Positions 22,872 to 32,400 of a stretch of 64,000 nt of DNA are shown here, one piece after another; within the stretch, counting starts at the first letter, position 1, and each line of letters begins with the position of its first letter. The notes below the pieces were generated by a model. The model ran no database searches. It saw only the letters and a list, made by a program, of their open reading frames with translations, and had not been told where the DNA came from. Source of the DNA: Prevotella sp. (GTDB lineage Bacteria > Bacteroidota > Bacteroidia > Bacteroidales > Bacteroidaceae); contig JAGCZA010000076.1 in assembly GCA_017960525.1 (NCBI GenBank), positions 1-64,000 on the forward strand, given 5' to 3'. Position numbers and translations under genes: made by a program.

Positions 22872-23795
22872 TTACGATTTGATAGATTGTAACTTTGATG
22901 CTATTGCTTGTTCTTCTCTTGTGGAGAGTCTTGTCAGCGGCATAAGCATTTCGGGTCCGCACAGGGCTTTTGTCCCCATCATCACTTTCAAGGCGGCGAG
23001 GCTCTGCCCCAGCGTGCGGTCTTTCTGGTAAATCTTGGCTATCTCGTTGGTCTCGTCCTGTAGACGGTTGGCCGTCACCATATCGCCGCCGACGGCAGCC
23101 TCATAGAGTTGGCGGAACATCCCGGGCACATAGTTGCCGGTGGAGGGCACGATGCCGTCGCCACCCAGTTCGAGCGAGTGGGCACTCTGCGCGGCCCATC
23201 CGCAGAAATAGCAGAAATCTTCGCGTCCACGGGCAATCTCGATACATTGTACCATACGCTCCAAGTCTCGCTCAGAGTCTTTCAGGCCCACGATGTTCGG
23301 ATGGTCGGCCAGACGGCGAATCACGTCCACAGGAATCGACATGTGGGTTGTCGCAAGGATATTGTAGAGCATCAGCGGCCTGGAAATGCTGTCGGCCAGG
23401 CGGCGGTAGTAGTTCTCCATCTGCGCCGGCGTCAAGGCGTAGTAAGAGGGCAGCGTCGCCACAATCACGTCGGCGCCGGCCCTTGTATAAGCCTCGGCCT
23501 GCGCCACCTGCTCACTAAAGCAGTTGCCTGTCAGGCCTGCGTAGATGACCATTGACCATTGACCGTTGACCATTGACCATTGGTTGCGGGCTTTTACTGC
23601 CGTCTCCACGAAGAGCAGGCCGTCCTCGCGGCTCACGCTATTGCCCTCGCCCGTCGTTCCCATCAGCAATGGCGACACCTTTGCCTGGGCGAAAAACTCC
23701 GTAATCCTTTCCACGGCCTCCACGTCGAGCCGTCCTTCTGCCGTCGCAGGCGTTACCATCGGCACCACCACGCCACAATACTTCTTCTCCTTCAT
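22872..23795 (-). CDS. DapA/NanA-fold aldolase-lyase
   Basis: A 307-residue TIM-barrel class I aldolase of the dihydrodipicolinate synthase superfamily. Motifs are GTTGEG (46-51), LYNILATTH with the catalytic Tyr, and IVGLKDSERD with the Schiff-base lysine. Context (SSS symporter, PdxA-like, DUF1537 kinase) points to sugar-acid breakdown rather than lysine synthesis. It is the first gene of the operon. Residues 71-83 (NQWSMVNGQWSMV) are coded by a TTGACCATTGACC repeat and sit before the conserved YAGLTGN strand, where relatives usually have no such insert. Confidence 0.85.
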   Translation of the reverse strand: MKEKKYCGVVVPMVTPATAEGRLDVEAVERITEFFAQAKVSPLLMGTTGEGNSVSREDGLLFVETAVKARNQWSMVNGQWSMVIYAGLTGNCFSEQVAQAEAYTRAGADVIVATLPSYYALTPAQMENYYRRLADSISRPLMLYNILATTHMSIPVDVIRRLADHPNIVGLKDSERDLERMVQCIEIARGREDFCYFCGWAAQSAHSLELGGDGIVPSTGNYVPGMFRQLYEAAVGGDMVTANRLQDETNEIAKIYQKDRTLGQSLAALKVMMGTKALCGPEMLMPLTRLSTREEQAIASKLQSIKS

Positions 23796-23811
23796 TTAAT
23801 AGTTATATGTT

Positions 23812-23843
23812 TCACTTATCACTTTTCACTTATCACTTTTCGT
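23812..23843. repeat. TCACTTATCACTTTTCACTT repeat upstream of the acid-sugar operon
   Basis: Another short copy of the TCACTTNTCAC family, here in the leader of the DapA-like gene. Confidence 0.7.
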
Positions 23844-23863
23844 TAGCGAAGCGTTTGGTGCCG

Positions 23864-23871
23864 CAAATTTA
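23864..23871 (-). promoter_or_regulatory. -7 box for the acid-sugar operon
   Basis: TAAATTTG followed by C on the minus strand, about 70 bp before the ATG at 23795; the -33 element is weak. It is divergent from menB. Confidence 0.45.
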
Positions 23872-23966
23872 AGAAAATAATCCGAAACTCTATGCACTTC
23901 CCGCCACCTTTTTGGCCGTAGGAGGCTAAAAAAGGCGATATTTTTGGTCAGTTTGTATCTTTTTGG

Positions 23967-23974
23967 TAATTTTG
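23967..23974 (+). promoter_or_regulatory. -7 box for menB
   Basis: TAATTTTG followed by C, with TTTG about 20 nt upstream. The leader that follows (AAAGACATACTAACATAA...AAGAACATAG) uses the same words as the 42-bp satellite in the ATPase leader. Confidence 0.55.
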
Positions 23975-24024
23975 CAGTGAATAAAGACATACTAACATAA
24001 ATAAAAACACAAGAACATAGAATT

Positions 24025-24882
24025 ATGGAAAAGAGAGAATGGAAGACCATACGGGAGTTCGAGGAGATTCTCTTCGAGGAGTATGACGGCATAGCCAAGA
24101 TTACGATTAACAGGCCGCGCTATCGCAATGCCTTTACGCCGAGGACGACGCTGGAACTGAGCCAGGCCTTTGCCCTGTGCCGCGAAATGACCCACATCGG
24201 CGTGGTGCTGCTCACGGGGGCTATGTCGGAAGTACCTAAGGGGAAGAACCTTGCGGACGTGAAACATGCTTTCTGTAGCGGTGGCGATATGCACGTGAAG
24301 GGGCGCGGCGGCTATGTGGACGAGCAGGGCGTGCCCCGTCTGAGCGTGCTCGACGTGCAGATGCAGATTCGCCGTCTGCCCAAGCCCGTCATCGCGATGG
24401 TCAATGGCTATGCCATCGGCGGCGGCCATGTGCTCCACCTGGTGTGCGACCTAACCATCGCCTCCGACAATGCCATCTTCGGGCAGACAGGCCCCAAGGT
24501 CGGTTCTTTCGACGCTGGCTTCGGCGCCTCCTATTTGGCCCGCATCGTCGGCCAGAAGAAGGCGCGCGAGATATGGTTCCTCTGCCGCCAGTACAATGCG
24601 CAGGAGGCCGAGCGCATGGGTCTTGTGAACAAGGTGGTGCCCCTGGAGCGACTGGAGGACGAGTGCGTGGAGTGGGCACGGGCCATGATGCAGCACTCGC
24701 CGCTGGCCCTGCGTATGATAAAGGCTGGACTGAACGCCGAACTCGACGGCCAGGCCGGTATCCAGCAGTTGGCCGGCGATGCCACTATGCTCTACTATTA
24801 CCTGGACGAGGCGCAGGAGGGTGGAAAGGCTTTCCTTGAGAAGCGGAAACCCGACTTCAGACAGTATCCAACGCTGCCTTGA
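24025..24882 (+). CDS. menB: 1,4-dihydroxy-2-naphthoyl-CoA synthase
   Basis: A 285-residue crotonase-fold enzyme that closes the second ring of menaquinone from o-succinylbenzoyl-CoA. MenB-specific text includes [16 protein letters not shown] (34-49), [30 protein letters not shown], the oxyanion region [16 protein letters not shown] and the [14 protein letters not shown] loop. Length is normal. No other men gene is adjacent. It stands alone after the divergent promoter region. Confidence 0.93.
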   Translation: MEKREWKTIREFEEILFEEYDGIAKITINRPRYRNAFTPRTTLELSQAFALCREMTHIGVVLLTGAMSEVPKGKNLADVKHAFCSGGDMHVKGRGGYVDEQGVPRLSVLDVQMQIRRLPKPVIAMVNGYAIGGGHVLHLVCDLTIASDNAIFGQTGPKVGSFDAGFGASYLARIVGQKKAREIWFLCRQYNAQEAERMGLVNKVVPLERLEDECVEWARAMMQHSPLALRMIKAGLNAELDGQAGIQQLAGDATMLYYYLDEAQEGGKAFLEKRKPDFRQYPTLP

Positions 24883-24936
24883 CGGCTGTCTGCTAATTTT
24901 TGTGCTTTCTTTTTTGTTTGTTTCGCAGAAAAAAGC

Positions 24937-24944
24937 TACCTTTG
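24937..24944 (+). promoter_or_regulatory. -7 box for the PP2C phosphatase
   Basis: TACCTTTG followed by C, with TTTG about 20 nt upstream. It lies 30 bp before the ATG at 24974 and excludes the long upstream extension of that frame. Confidence 0.65.
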
Positions 24945-24973
24945 CAAGCGATTTTGAAAAAAACAGAACGGAA

Positions 24974-25741
24974 ATGGCTAAAAGTATCACACTTAGCATA
25001 ACAGCATCCAGCCGCGTTGGATGCGTGAGAGTGAACAACGAGGATATGCTGCTCCTGGGCGAACAGATGGTGCGCAACCGCAAGACCTCTGTCACGGTGA
25101 AGCTGGAGCAGGGCGACCGCTACTTGCTGGCCCTGGCCGACGGAATGGGCGGGCACAACGGAGGCGAGGTGGCCAGCTCTGACACCCTTAACAACCTGAA
25201 ATACTACTTCAGCGACCTGCCTTCGGGCCTCGGCTACAATGGGTTCAACGAGTCGGTCTGCGACTGGCTGAAGAGCATCAACTTCATCATCGAAGCCAAG
25301 GGGCGCGAGGTGGACGAGTGTAGAGGGATGGGGACCACGCTGGTGGCTCTGGCCTATTTCGAGGGTGCCTTCTATTCGATGAACTGCGGCGACAGCCGCC
25401 TCTATTGTCTGTCCGACGGAAAGCTGCGCCAGATTACCACCGACCACTCGCTGAACAATCTGCTGGGCAACAAGGAGCACTCGAACATCATCACCAACTG
25501 CATAGGCGGCGGTTGCTCTACCAGTTATGTGGATTTGGAGGATCAGTCGGCGCTGGTGCGCCCCGGCGCGGTCTTTTTGCTGTGCAGCGACGGCCTCTCA
25601 GACATGGTGTCCGACGAGGAGATTGAGCGTCTGCTGAACCACGGCTTCGATGCCGATGCCCTCTGTCAGGCTGCCGAAGACGAGGGTGGGCTGGACAATG
25701 TTTCCGTCATTGTGGCCAGAGTATTGAAAATTGACAATTGA
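24974..25741 (+). CDS. PP2C-family Ser/Thr protein phosphatase
   Basis: A protein of 255 residues from the ATG at 24974 (MAKSITLSITASSRVGC). The PP2C metal motifs are in order: VRVNNEDM near the N-terminus, LALADGMGGHNGGEVAS, NCGDSRLY, LCSDGLSDMVSDEE and the final GGLDNVSVIVARV. It hydrolyses phospho-Ser/Thr in the cytosol with Mn2+ or Mg2+; no cognate Hanks-type kinase is in the window. The longer frame from 24779 overlaps menB and is excluded by the promoter at 24937-24944. Confidence 0.9.
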   Translation: MAKSITLSITASSRVGCVRVNNEDMLLLGEQMVRNRKTSVTVKLEQGDRYLLALADGMGGHNGGEVASSDTLNNLKYYFSDLPSGLGYNGFNESVCDWLKSINFIIEAKGREVDECRGMGTTLVALAYFEGAFYSMNCGDSRLYCLSDGKLRQITTDHSLNNLLGNKEHSNIITNCIGGGCSTSYVDLEDQSALVRPGAVFLLCSDGLSDMVSDEEIERLLNHGFDADALCQAAEDEGGLDNVSVIVARVLKIDN

Positions 25742-25808
25742 TTATTGCGCATTGTGCATTATTGTACATTTTGAATTGGAAGAACAACCCCTTTAACGCC
25801 CGACCGAT

Positions 25809-26726
25809 ATGCCTCTCCGACTGCCTGACCGACTGCCTGCCATTGAACTGCTGAAGCACGAAAACATCTTCGTGATGGACAGCACGCGGGCCCACTCGCA
25901 GGACATCCGACCGCTGCGCATCGTCATCCTGAACCTGATGCCGCTGAAGGTGACCACCGAGACAGACCTTGTCCGTCTGCTCTCCAACACGCCGCTGCAA
26001 CTCGACATCAACTTTATGAAACTGCGCAGCCATACGCCCAAGAACACGCCCATAGAGCACATGATGATGTTCTACCGCGACTTCGAGTCTATGAGGAACG
26101 AGAAGTTCGACGGCATGATTGTCACGGGTGCGCCTGTGGAGACCATCGCCTTCGAGCAGGTGAGTTACTGGCCGGAGATAGCCGACATCTTCACTTGGGC
26201 GCGCACTCACGTCACTTCTACGCTCTACATCTGTTGGGCCGCCCAGGCTGGACTATACCACTATTACGGCGTACCCAAGTATCCCTTGGAAAAGAAAATG
26301 TTCGGCATCTTCACCCAGAACATCCTGGAGCCGCAACTGCCCATCTTCCGAGGTTTCGACGACACGTTTATGATGCCGCACAGCCGCCATTCTGAGGTGA
26401 GACGCGAAGACATTGCGGCACGCTCGGAACTGACGCTCATTGCTGATAGCCCGGAGTGTGGCGTGAGCATTGTGATGGCTCGTGGAGGCCGCGAGTTCTA
26501 CATCACCGGCCACATGGAGTATGCACCCGGCACGCTCGACACCGAGTACCGGCGCGACAAAGGCATCAGGAACGATGTGGAACTGCCCCTCAACTACTAC
26601 CGCAACGACGACCCCAGCCAGCCGCCGGTCGTCTCGTGGCGGGCGCACGCCAACCTGTTCTATAGCAACTGGATAAACTATTACGTCTACCAGGAGACGC
26701 CCTACAACATCAACGAGATTTCCTGA
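25809..26726 (+). CDS. metA: Homoserine O-acyltransferase MetA, predicted acetyl-CoA specific
   Basis: A 305-residue enzyme of methionine synthesis that acylates homoserine. The nucleophile is Cys142 in LYICWAAQAGLYHY, and the catalytic His is in FMMPHSRHSEVRRED. Position 111 is glutamate (VTGAPVETIAFEQV); in characterised MetA proteins Glu111 selects acetyl-CoA and Gly111 succinyl-CoA, so this is probably homoserine O-acetyltransferase despite the MetA fold. Length is normal. It is preceded by an ATTGACAATTGATTATTGCGCATT-type filler and followed by a lipoprotein gene 20 bp on. Confidence 0.92.
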   Translation: MPLRLPDRLPAIELLKHENIFVMDSTRAHSQDIRPLRIVILNLMPLKVTTETDLVRLLSNTPLQLDINFMKLRSHTPKNTPIEHMMMFYRDFESMRNEKFDGMIVTGAPVETIAFEQVSYWPEIADIFTWARTHVTSTLYICWAAQAGLYHYYGVPKYPLEKKMFGIFTQNILEPQLPIFRGFDDTFMMPHSRHSEVRREDIAARSELTLIADSPECGVSIVMARGGREFYITGHMEYAPGTLDTEYRRDKGIRNDVELPLNYYRNDDPSQPPVVSWRAHANLFYSNWINYYVYQETPYNINEIS

Positions 26727-26746
26727 CCAACTCTAAACCAAACTAT

Positions 26747-27319
26747 ATGAGACACACACTACTATCCCTCATCGTCCTTGCTGCCGGCCTGACGCTACTG
26801 GCTGGCTGTAAGGAGAAGAAACAAACCGAAGACATCATTGCCACGAAATACATCCCTAAGAAGCCGCTGCCGCCCATTGCTATGCAGGCTGAGAAGCAGT
26901 CGCAGAAAGTGGAGTGGCTAGGCAAGAAGTATGTGGTCGACATTGTGCGCACGCCGGTTGACAGCCTGCCCAAGGTGAGCGACGACACGGGCCAGAAGTA
27001 CATAGACAACAGCATCCGCCTGGCCGTCAAGCGTGATGACGGCTCCGTGTTCTTCGAGAAAACATTTGTGAAAGGGTCGTTCCAGTCGTATGTGGATGAG
27101 TCGTTCCGCCGCAATGGCCAGTTGGCCAGCATCAGGTTCGACGAGGCGGAGGGGACGGAACTGCGCTTCTCTGTAGTTATCGGCCTTCCCGATGCCATCG
27201 ACGATGTCTTTGTGCCCCTGTTGCTGACCGTCAACAATCAGGGCGGCATCAGCATCCGCCAGGACGACGATATGGGTATGCTCGACTACGACGAGGAGGA
27301 CGAGGAAAAAGACGAATAG
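26747..27319 (+). CDS. DUF4738 lipoprotein
   Basis: A 190-residue lipoprotein: signal MRHTLLSLIVLAAGLTLLAGC with the lipobox LAGC, then a soluble beta-rich domain (VEWLGKKYVVDIVRTPVDSLPKV..., SIRLAVKRDDGSVFFEKTFVKGSF) matching DUF4738 of Bacteroidota. The end is strongly acidic (YDEEDEEKDE). Its last 34 bp overlap the 3' end of the convergent HAD gene. Function is unknown; envelope location is inferred. Confidence 0.8.
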   Translation: MRHTLLSLIVLAAGLTLLAGCKEKKQTEDIIATKYIPKKPLPPIAMQAEKQSQKVEWLGKKYVVDIVRTPVDSLPKVSDDTGQKYIDNSIRLAVKRDDGSVFFEKTFVKGSFQSYVDESFRRNGQLASIRFDEAEGTELRFSVVIGLPDAIDDVFVPLLLTVNNQGGISIRQDDDMGMLDYDEEDEEKDE

Positions 27320-28032
27320 AGTTCGTTCCACTTGTCGCTCAGGTCTGTCATCCGTGCCAGCACCAGGTTGGCTCCTTTGTCGGCCAGCACCTTTTCTTTC
27401 AGCGGCCCTGTGTTTACGGCAATGGTGAAGATGCGGGCGGCCACACCGGCAGCCACGCCCAGCGGTGCGTTCTCTACTACCAGCGCCTCCCAAGGATTCA
27501 GGTTCCCCATCTTGCGCAGTCCGGCCAGATAAGGGTCGGGATTGGGCTTGCCCCGTTCCACATCGTAGGCCGTCACGATGTGGTCTTCCGTCAGATACTG
27601 GCCGAAGTCCTGCATCAGCCGTGCGATGAGCGGGCGCTGTCCGCTGCCAGTGACGATGCCTATCTGCAGTCCGCTGGCGTTAATCTGCGCCATCAATTGG
27701 GGGATGCCCTCCATAATGGGCGGCTGGGGCTTCATATCGTGGAAAATCTTCGACTTCAGGTCGTACATCTCTTGCGCTTTCTCCATCGTGATGTCCTCGC
27801 CGCGCTGTTGTTTCGCCAGTTCACGCACCGTGTCGATGCCCCGCGCCCCCTCTGTGGCGTAGGCATCTGCTTCGTTCATCACCAGGCCGTAGTGGGCCAT
27901 CGACTTGTGCCAGGCCACCACGTGGTTGGGCATAGAGTTGTAGAGCACACCATCCATGTCGAAGAGTACGGCTTTGGGGCAAAACGCCTCAAAGCCGTAC
28001 TTGGCTAAATAACTGTCTATTAGCGTTCTCAT
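27286..28032 (-). CDS. HAD-superfamily phosphatase (beta-phosphoglucomutase-like)
   Basis: A 248-residue HAD hydrolase with motif I VLFDMDGVLYNS (D25 and D27), an alpha cap domain (about 35-115), motif II IVTGSG, motif III lysine in ERGKPNPDPY and motif IV VVENAPLG. Substrate is probably a small sugar phosphate. It follows pgi on the same strand with a 28-bp gap. The odd SSFSSSSSS end is simply the antisense of the acidic GAGGACGAGGA tail of the lipoprotein gene, so the last residues are probably not functional. Confidence 0.85.
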   Translation of the reverse strand: MRTLIDSYLAKYGFEAFCPKAVLFDMDGVLYNSMPNHVVAWHKSMAHYGLVMNEADAYATEGARGIDTVRELAKQQRGEDITMEKAQEMYDLKSKIFHDMKPQPPIMEGIPQLMAQINASGLQIGIVTGSGQRPLIARLMQDFGQYLTEDHIVTAYDVERGKPNPDPYLAGLRKMGNLNPWEALVVENAPLGVAAGVAARIFTIAVNTGPLKEKVLADKGANLVLARMTDLSDKWNELYSSFSSSSSS

Positions 28033-28060
28033 AGGTCGAATAGGTTAGGACCTATAGTGC

Positions 28061-29410
28061 TTATGCCTCTTTGGCCAGACGTTCCTTGATGGCCTTTGTG
28101 TCGGCCTCGTAGCCGGGCTTGCCGAGCAGGGCGAACATATTCTTCTTGTAGGCCTCGACGCCGGGCTGGTTGAAGGGGTTCACGCCCAGCACGTTGCCGC
28201 TGATGCCGCAGCCAATCTCGAAGAAGTAGATGAGTTGGCCAAGATAGTACTCGTTCAGACGGGGCACGCTGATGCGCATATTGGGCACGCCGCCGTCCAC
28301 GTGGGCCAATTGTGTGCCCAGTTCGGCCATCTTGTTCACTTCGTCCACGCGCTTGCCGGCCAGGAAGTTCAGGCCGTCCAGATTCTCTTCGTCGCTTGGG
28401 AAGAGCAGTTTGCGCTCAGGCTCCTCAATGCTGATGACAGTCTCGAAGATGCTGCGCTCGCCGTCCTGAATCCACTGTCCCATCGAGTGGAGGTCGGTGG
28501 TAAAATCGACGCTGGCGGGGAAAATGCCCTTCTTGTCCTTGCCTTCGCTCTCGCCGTAGAGTTGCTTCCACCACTCGCTCATAAAGTGGAGTTTGGGCTG
28601 GTAGTTCACCATGATTTCAATCTTCTTTCCCTTCTGGTAAAGGGCGTTGCGCACGGCGGCATACTGTGCGGCGGGGTTCTCGGCAAAGGGAACGTCCTTG
28701 CCGCAAGCCTTCTCCATATCCTGGGCACCAGCCACAAGTTGACGGATGTCAAAGCCGGCGCAGGCGATGGGCAGCAGGCCTACGGGAGTGAGCACCGAGA
28801 AACGGCCACCCACGTTGTCGGGGATGATGAAACTCTTGTAGCCCTCCTTGTCGGCGCAGGTGCGGGCGGCGCCGCGCTTGGCGTCGGTCACGGCGACGAT
28901 GACCTTCTTGGCCTCGTCCTTGCCGCGCTGTGCCTCGCACTGCTTCTTCAGCAGACGGAAGGTGAGGGCGGTCTCGGTGGTGGTGCCGCTCTTCGAGATG
29001 TTGATGACGCCGAACTTCTTGTTCTTCAGGTACTCAATCATCTCCGAGAGATAGTCCTCGCCGATGTTGTTGCCTGCAAAGAGAATGACGGGCTTGGGCT
29101 GTTGCAGCCATCCGAAGGAGTTGCTCAGGGCCTCGATGACGGCACGTGCGCCGAGGTAGGAACCGCCGATACCAGCCACGACGACCACCTCGCAGTTGTC
29201 GCGCAGCACCTTGGCTGTAGCCTCTATCTCGCCGAGAAATTCATTGCTGATGCTGCTGGGCAGATGGAGCCAGCCCAGGAAATCGTTGCCGGGGCAAGTG
29301 CCCTGCTCCAGGGCTTCTTGTGCGGCTTTCACTTGTGGCTCCAGTGCGGCCACGGCACCCTCTGCCAAGAAGCAGGAGGCTTTCGATGTGTTCAGACAGA
29401 TGTTCTTCAT
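28061..29410 (-). CDS. pgi: Glucose-6-phosphate isomerase
   Basis: A 449-residue cytosolic enzyme interconverting glucose-6-phosphate and fructose-6-phosphate. Motifs are the phosphate-binding GGSYLGARA (after VVVAGI), [13 protein letters not shown], the catalytic Glu region, and [23 protein letters not shown]. The shorter bacterial form (about 445-450 residues) is usual in Bacteroidota. It is followed by the HAD gene and preceded by the C10 peptidase gene on the same strand; no clear promoter box was found in the 62-bp T-rich gap. Confidence 0.95.
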   Translation of the reverse strand: MKNICLNTSKASCFLAEGAVAALEPQVKAAQEALEQGTCPGNDFLGWLHLPSSISNEFLGEIEATAKVLRDNCEVVVVAGIGGSYLGARAVIEALSNSFGWLQQPKPVILFAGNNIGEDYLSEMIEYLKNKKFGVINISKSGTTTETALTFRLLKKQCEAQRGKDEAKKVIVAVTDAKRGAARTCADKEGYKSFIIPDNVGGRFSVLTPVGLLPIACAGFDIRQLVAGAQDMEKACGKDVPFAENPAAQYAAVRNALYQKGKKIEIMVNYQPKLHFMSEWWKQLYGESEGKDKKGIFPASVDFTTDLHSMGQWIQDGERSIFETVISIEEPERKLLFPSDEENLDGLNFLAGKRVDEVNKMAELGTQLAHVDGGVPNMRISVPRLNEYYLGQLIYFFEIGCGISGNVLGVNPFNQPGVEAYKKNMFALLGKPGYEADTKAIKERLAKEA

Positions 29411-29472
29411 TTTGATGTTTTAGTTGTTGTTTTATAGGTTTTTTTTTGTTCTCTTTGTCCAGCTGTATGCGT

Positions 29473-32400
29473 CTACTTCCTGACAGGGCGGATGTTGAAA
29501 CCGATGTAGCGGAAATAGCCGTTAATATAGATGGACTGTCTGTCGGTGTCAATATATAATGCTAATGCCCAAGGATTGTTCTTGCCTGTGTACTGTCTTG
29601 ACGACCAGTACCAGCCACTTTCATTGTCGTATTGTGTGGCAGGCAGGAAGATTTTGTTCCCGTTAGGTCCTGTGAGGCAGGCTCCTCTGATGCCGTTGAT
29701 GGTTGTCCATTCGGCCTGACAGTTCTCCTTCAGTTCGCTGATTTCGGCGTAGGTGGGCATTCTCCAGGGGGCACCCATCATTGCTGTGGCAGCGTCGAAC
29801 TTAGGCATACCGCTTATGTCTCCGTTTGCAGCCAGGTCAGTGTAAGTAAAGTCTTTCGTGGCTGCATCGTAAGAGTTGTAAGCATAGTTTTCCTCTTCAT
29901 ATTCCTCCTTTGGCGTCAGTTCGGCCCAGGCGTACAGGTTCCCGAACTCTTCTGGAGTCGTTGCGCCCAGGTTACAGTTGGCCCAGAGCGTACCGCTGGG
30001 CAGGCCCAGATCGACGGCTTCCACCTTTTCGAGGTACTGGTTGACGGCAATCTTTCGGGTGATAGACAACACATCGGCAATGTCCACACGGTTGTCGCCG
30101 TTCACGTCAGTACTCGCGTCACACATTTTCAGGGCAATGGCGTTGATGAGGGCAACCAAGTCGGAAGAATCCACCATCTTGTCATTGTTCACGTCGCCGG
30201 GTTCTGGCTCTTTTATGGCTTCGTTCCAATTGTCTTCTGCCTCAGCTGGTGACGTGATTTCGGTAGAAGCTTCACTGACGTATGTGGCATCGTCCTGTCG
30301 CTGAGTAGTCACCTCCACATATTCGCTCATATCGTAGTGGTTTAGCTGTGGTTGGCCATTCTCGCCCTGCTCAAGATTGGCGTACCATCCCTGGTCTTCG
30401 TTCTCAAAGACCGTTTCCTTTTCAAACACCAGCTCATTGAGGTTGGCGGAATACATAAATCCGTCCATCTCGTAGTTTTTGCCCTCACTCTTCGAGTTGG
30501 TGAATATCCATATTTTGTTGGAAGGATTATCCACAAGCAAGGTTGGCTTCTGCATCGTGCCATATTCGCTCATGTCGAGGAACACACCACCATCATCCAC
30601 CGTGTAGGTATTGGTGTTGCCCTTATCGTCAGTCACGTCGAGCGTCAGGAGCGAGCGGTACATTTCCCATCCGTCGGCATCAGTACGCACATCACCAGAA
30701 CCGCCCTCGGCCTTGTTTGTTCTACGTGCGCTGCTGCCCGCAGCCTGCTTGTTGAGCGTATAAGTCCATCCATTGTAGAAATAGCGCAAAATCTCTGTCC
30801 GCTCAGACATTTCTCTGATGTCGACAATACTCTTCCATCCTTCTGTTGCCCTATACTTGGCCAGACAGCCCTTGGGAACGTATAGTGTCATAAGTTGGTT
30901 GATGTCACGGTTTGAAGCATAGAACGTCTTTCCATCAACGATAGGCATGGGGTTCTTGATGTGAGATAGCACGGTTCTTAGTTCATTTGTGCACCAGAAC
31001 GCATAGTCGTCTATCTCCGTCACTGTCGGCGGCAGCTCGATACGTTCCAGATTATCCACCCAGTTCAGATTGGTAATCTTTGTCACGCCAAAGGGAATGG
31101 TTGTCGCAGCGCAGCCTGCAACGACCTCGTTGGTAGCAGTCTTGATGATGGCATTGCAACCGCCACGTGAGTCGTAGACAGTATTGCCACGCTCAACAAC
31201 TACAGAACGCAACTTGGGGCAGTTCAACAGCAGGCTTTCATCCCTGATGCTGATGACGCTCGACGGGATTACCTGATATTCGAGTTCGGCATTGTCGCTA
31301 ATCGCCTGTTTGCCTATAGTTTTTAGTGTATGAGGCAGAGGAATAGTCTTCATCTTATTGCACATCTTGAACGCAACATCTCCAATGCTCTCTACTGCCT
31401 CCATACCATCGATGCGACTAAGGTTGTAACAGTCACAGAAGGCATAGCTGCCAAGCTGTTTTACTGTTGACGGGATACTCACGGAGGTAATACCTTGCAT
31501 ATCGTACAATGCTAAATTTCCCAAACGTGCTACTGTATAGCCGTTCACCGTCGACGGGATAGTAAGATGGCCTGCGAAGCTTTTGTCAGTGGCAGCATTT
31601 TCCCATAGTTCACCACTCTCGCTTCTTATTTCCACCAGTTTTGGATTGTTTCTGTAAATCCTATAGGTCAGCTCCAGCCCCTCCACCGTCTTGGCCTTGA
31701 AGAAGCTGCCGATGGCGAGGGTTTCAGAGGCATTCTCATCTGGCAGACAGGTGAAGTAGTCGGAGCGGTAGAACTCGTTCATCTCGAAATTGGTCACGGC
31801 CACGCAATAGCGATGGCCCTCCTGTAGCTGATTGAACTCGAAGAAGATGCTCTGTGTCTTGTGCGGATGTACAAACAGGTCGCAATAGATGGGGTCCATG
31901 TCGGGGTTGAGCTTTTGATTGTCACCCTCCTCAACGACAAACACGTAGACATGGTCGCGGTTTGTCTTGTTATTATTGTTCTGCAGGAGGAAGTGGCCCG
32001 ACAGCGTTGTTCCCGTGAATGTCTTACCCGCCATGTCGGCGTTGTCAACCACTATCTCTGTTACCTCTAATGGGTCAGGTGATACACCATCCAACAACAA
32101 TTTGTCATTGGCTATGACAACATCAATATAGTTGACATCTGAATTGACGTTTGGATAAATATAATCTGAGCCAACCCACTGGCTTGCCATGCACATTTTA
32201 TAGTGACCATCGGGTAAATCGGGAAATTCATCTATCGTAAACGATTTCTCAACAAAAGACAGATAATCAAATTCTGTGTGACTGATTAATCCCGGATTGC
32301 CAACCATATCATCATTATTCACATTCAAGAAAGCCACACCAACATCAAATGTCAGTTTGAAAGGAATAACAAGATTCTCTATTTTGTAAGCAATTGTAAT

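Noticed and set aside
28235..29437. 400-codon antisense frame opposite pgi
   Set aside because: This is a shadow of a GC-rich conserved gene; pgi is unambiguous on the other strand.
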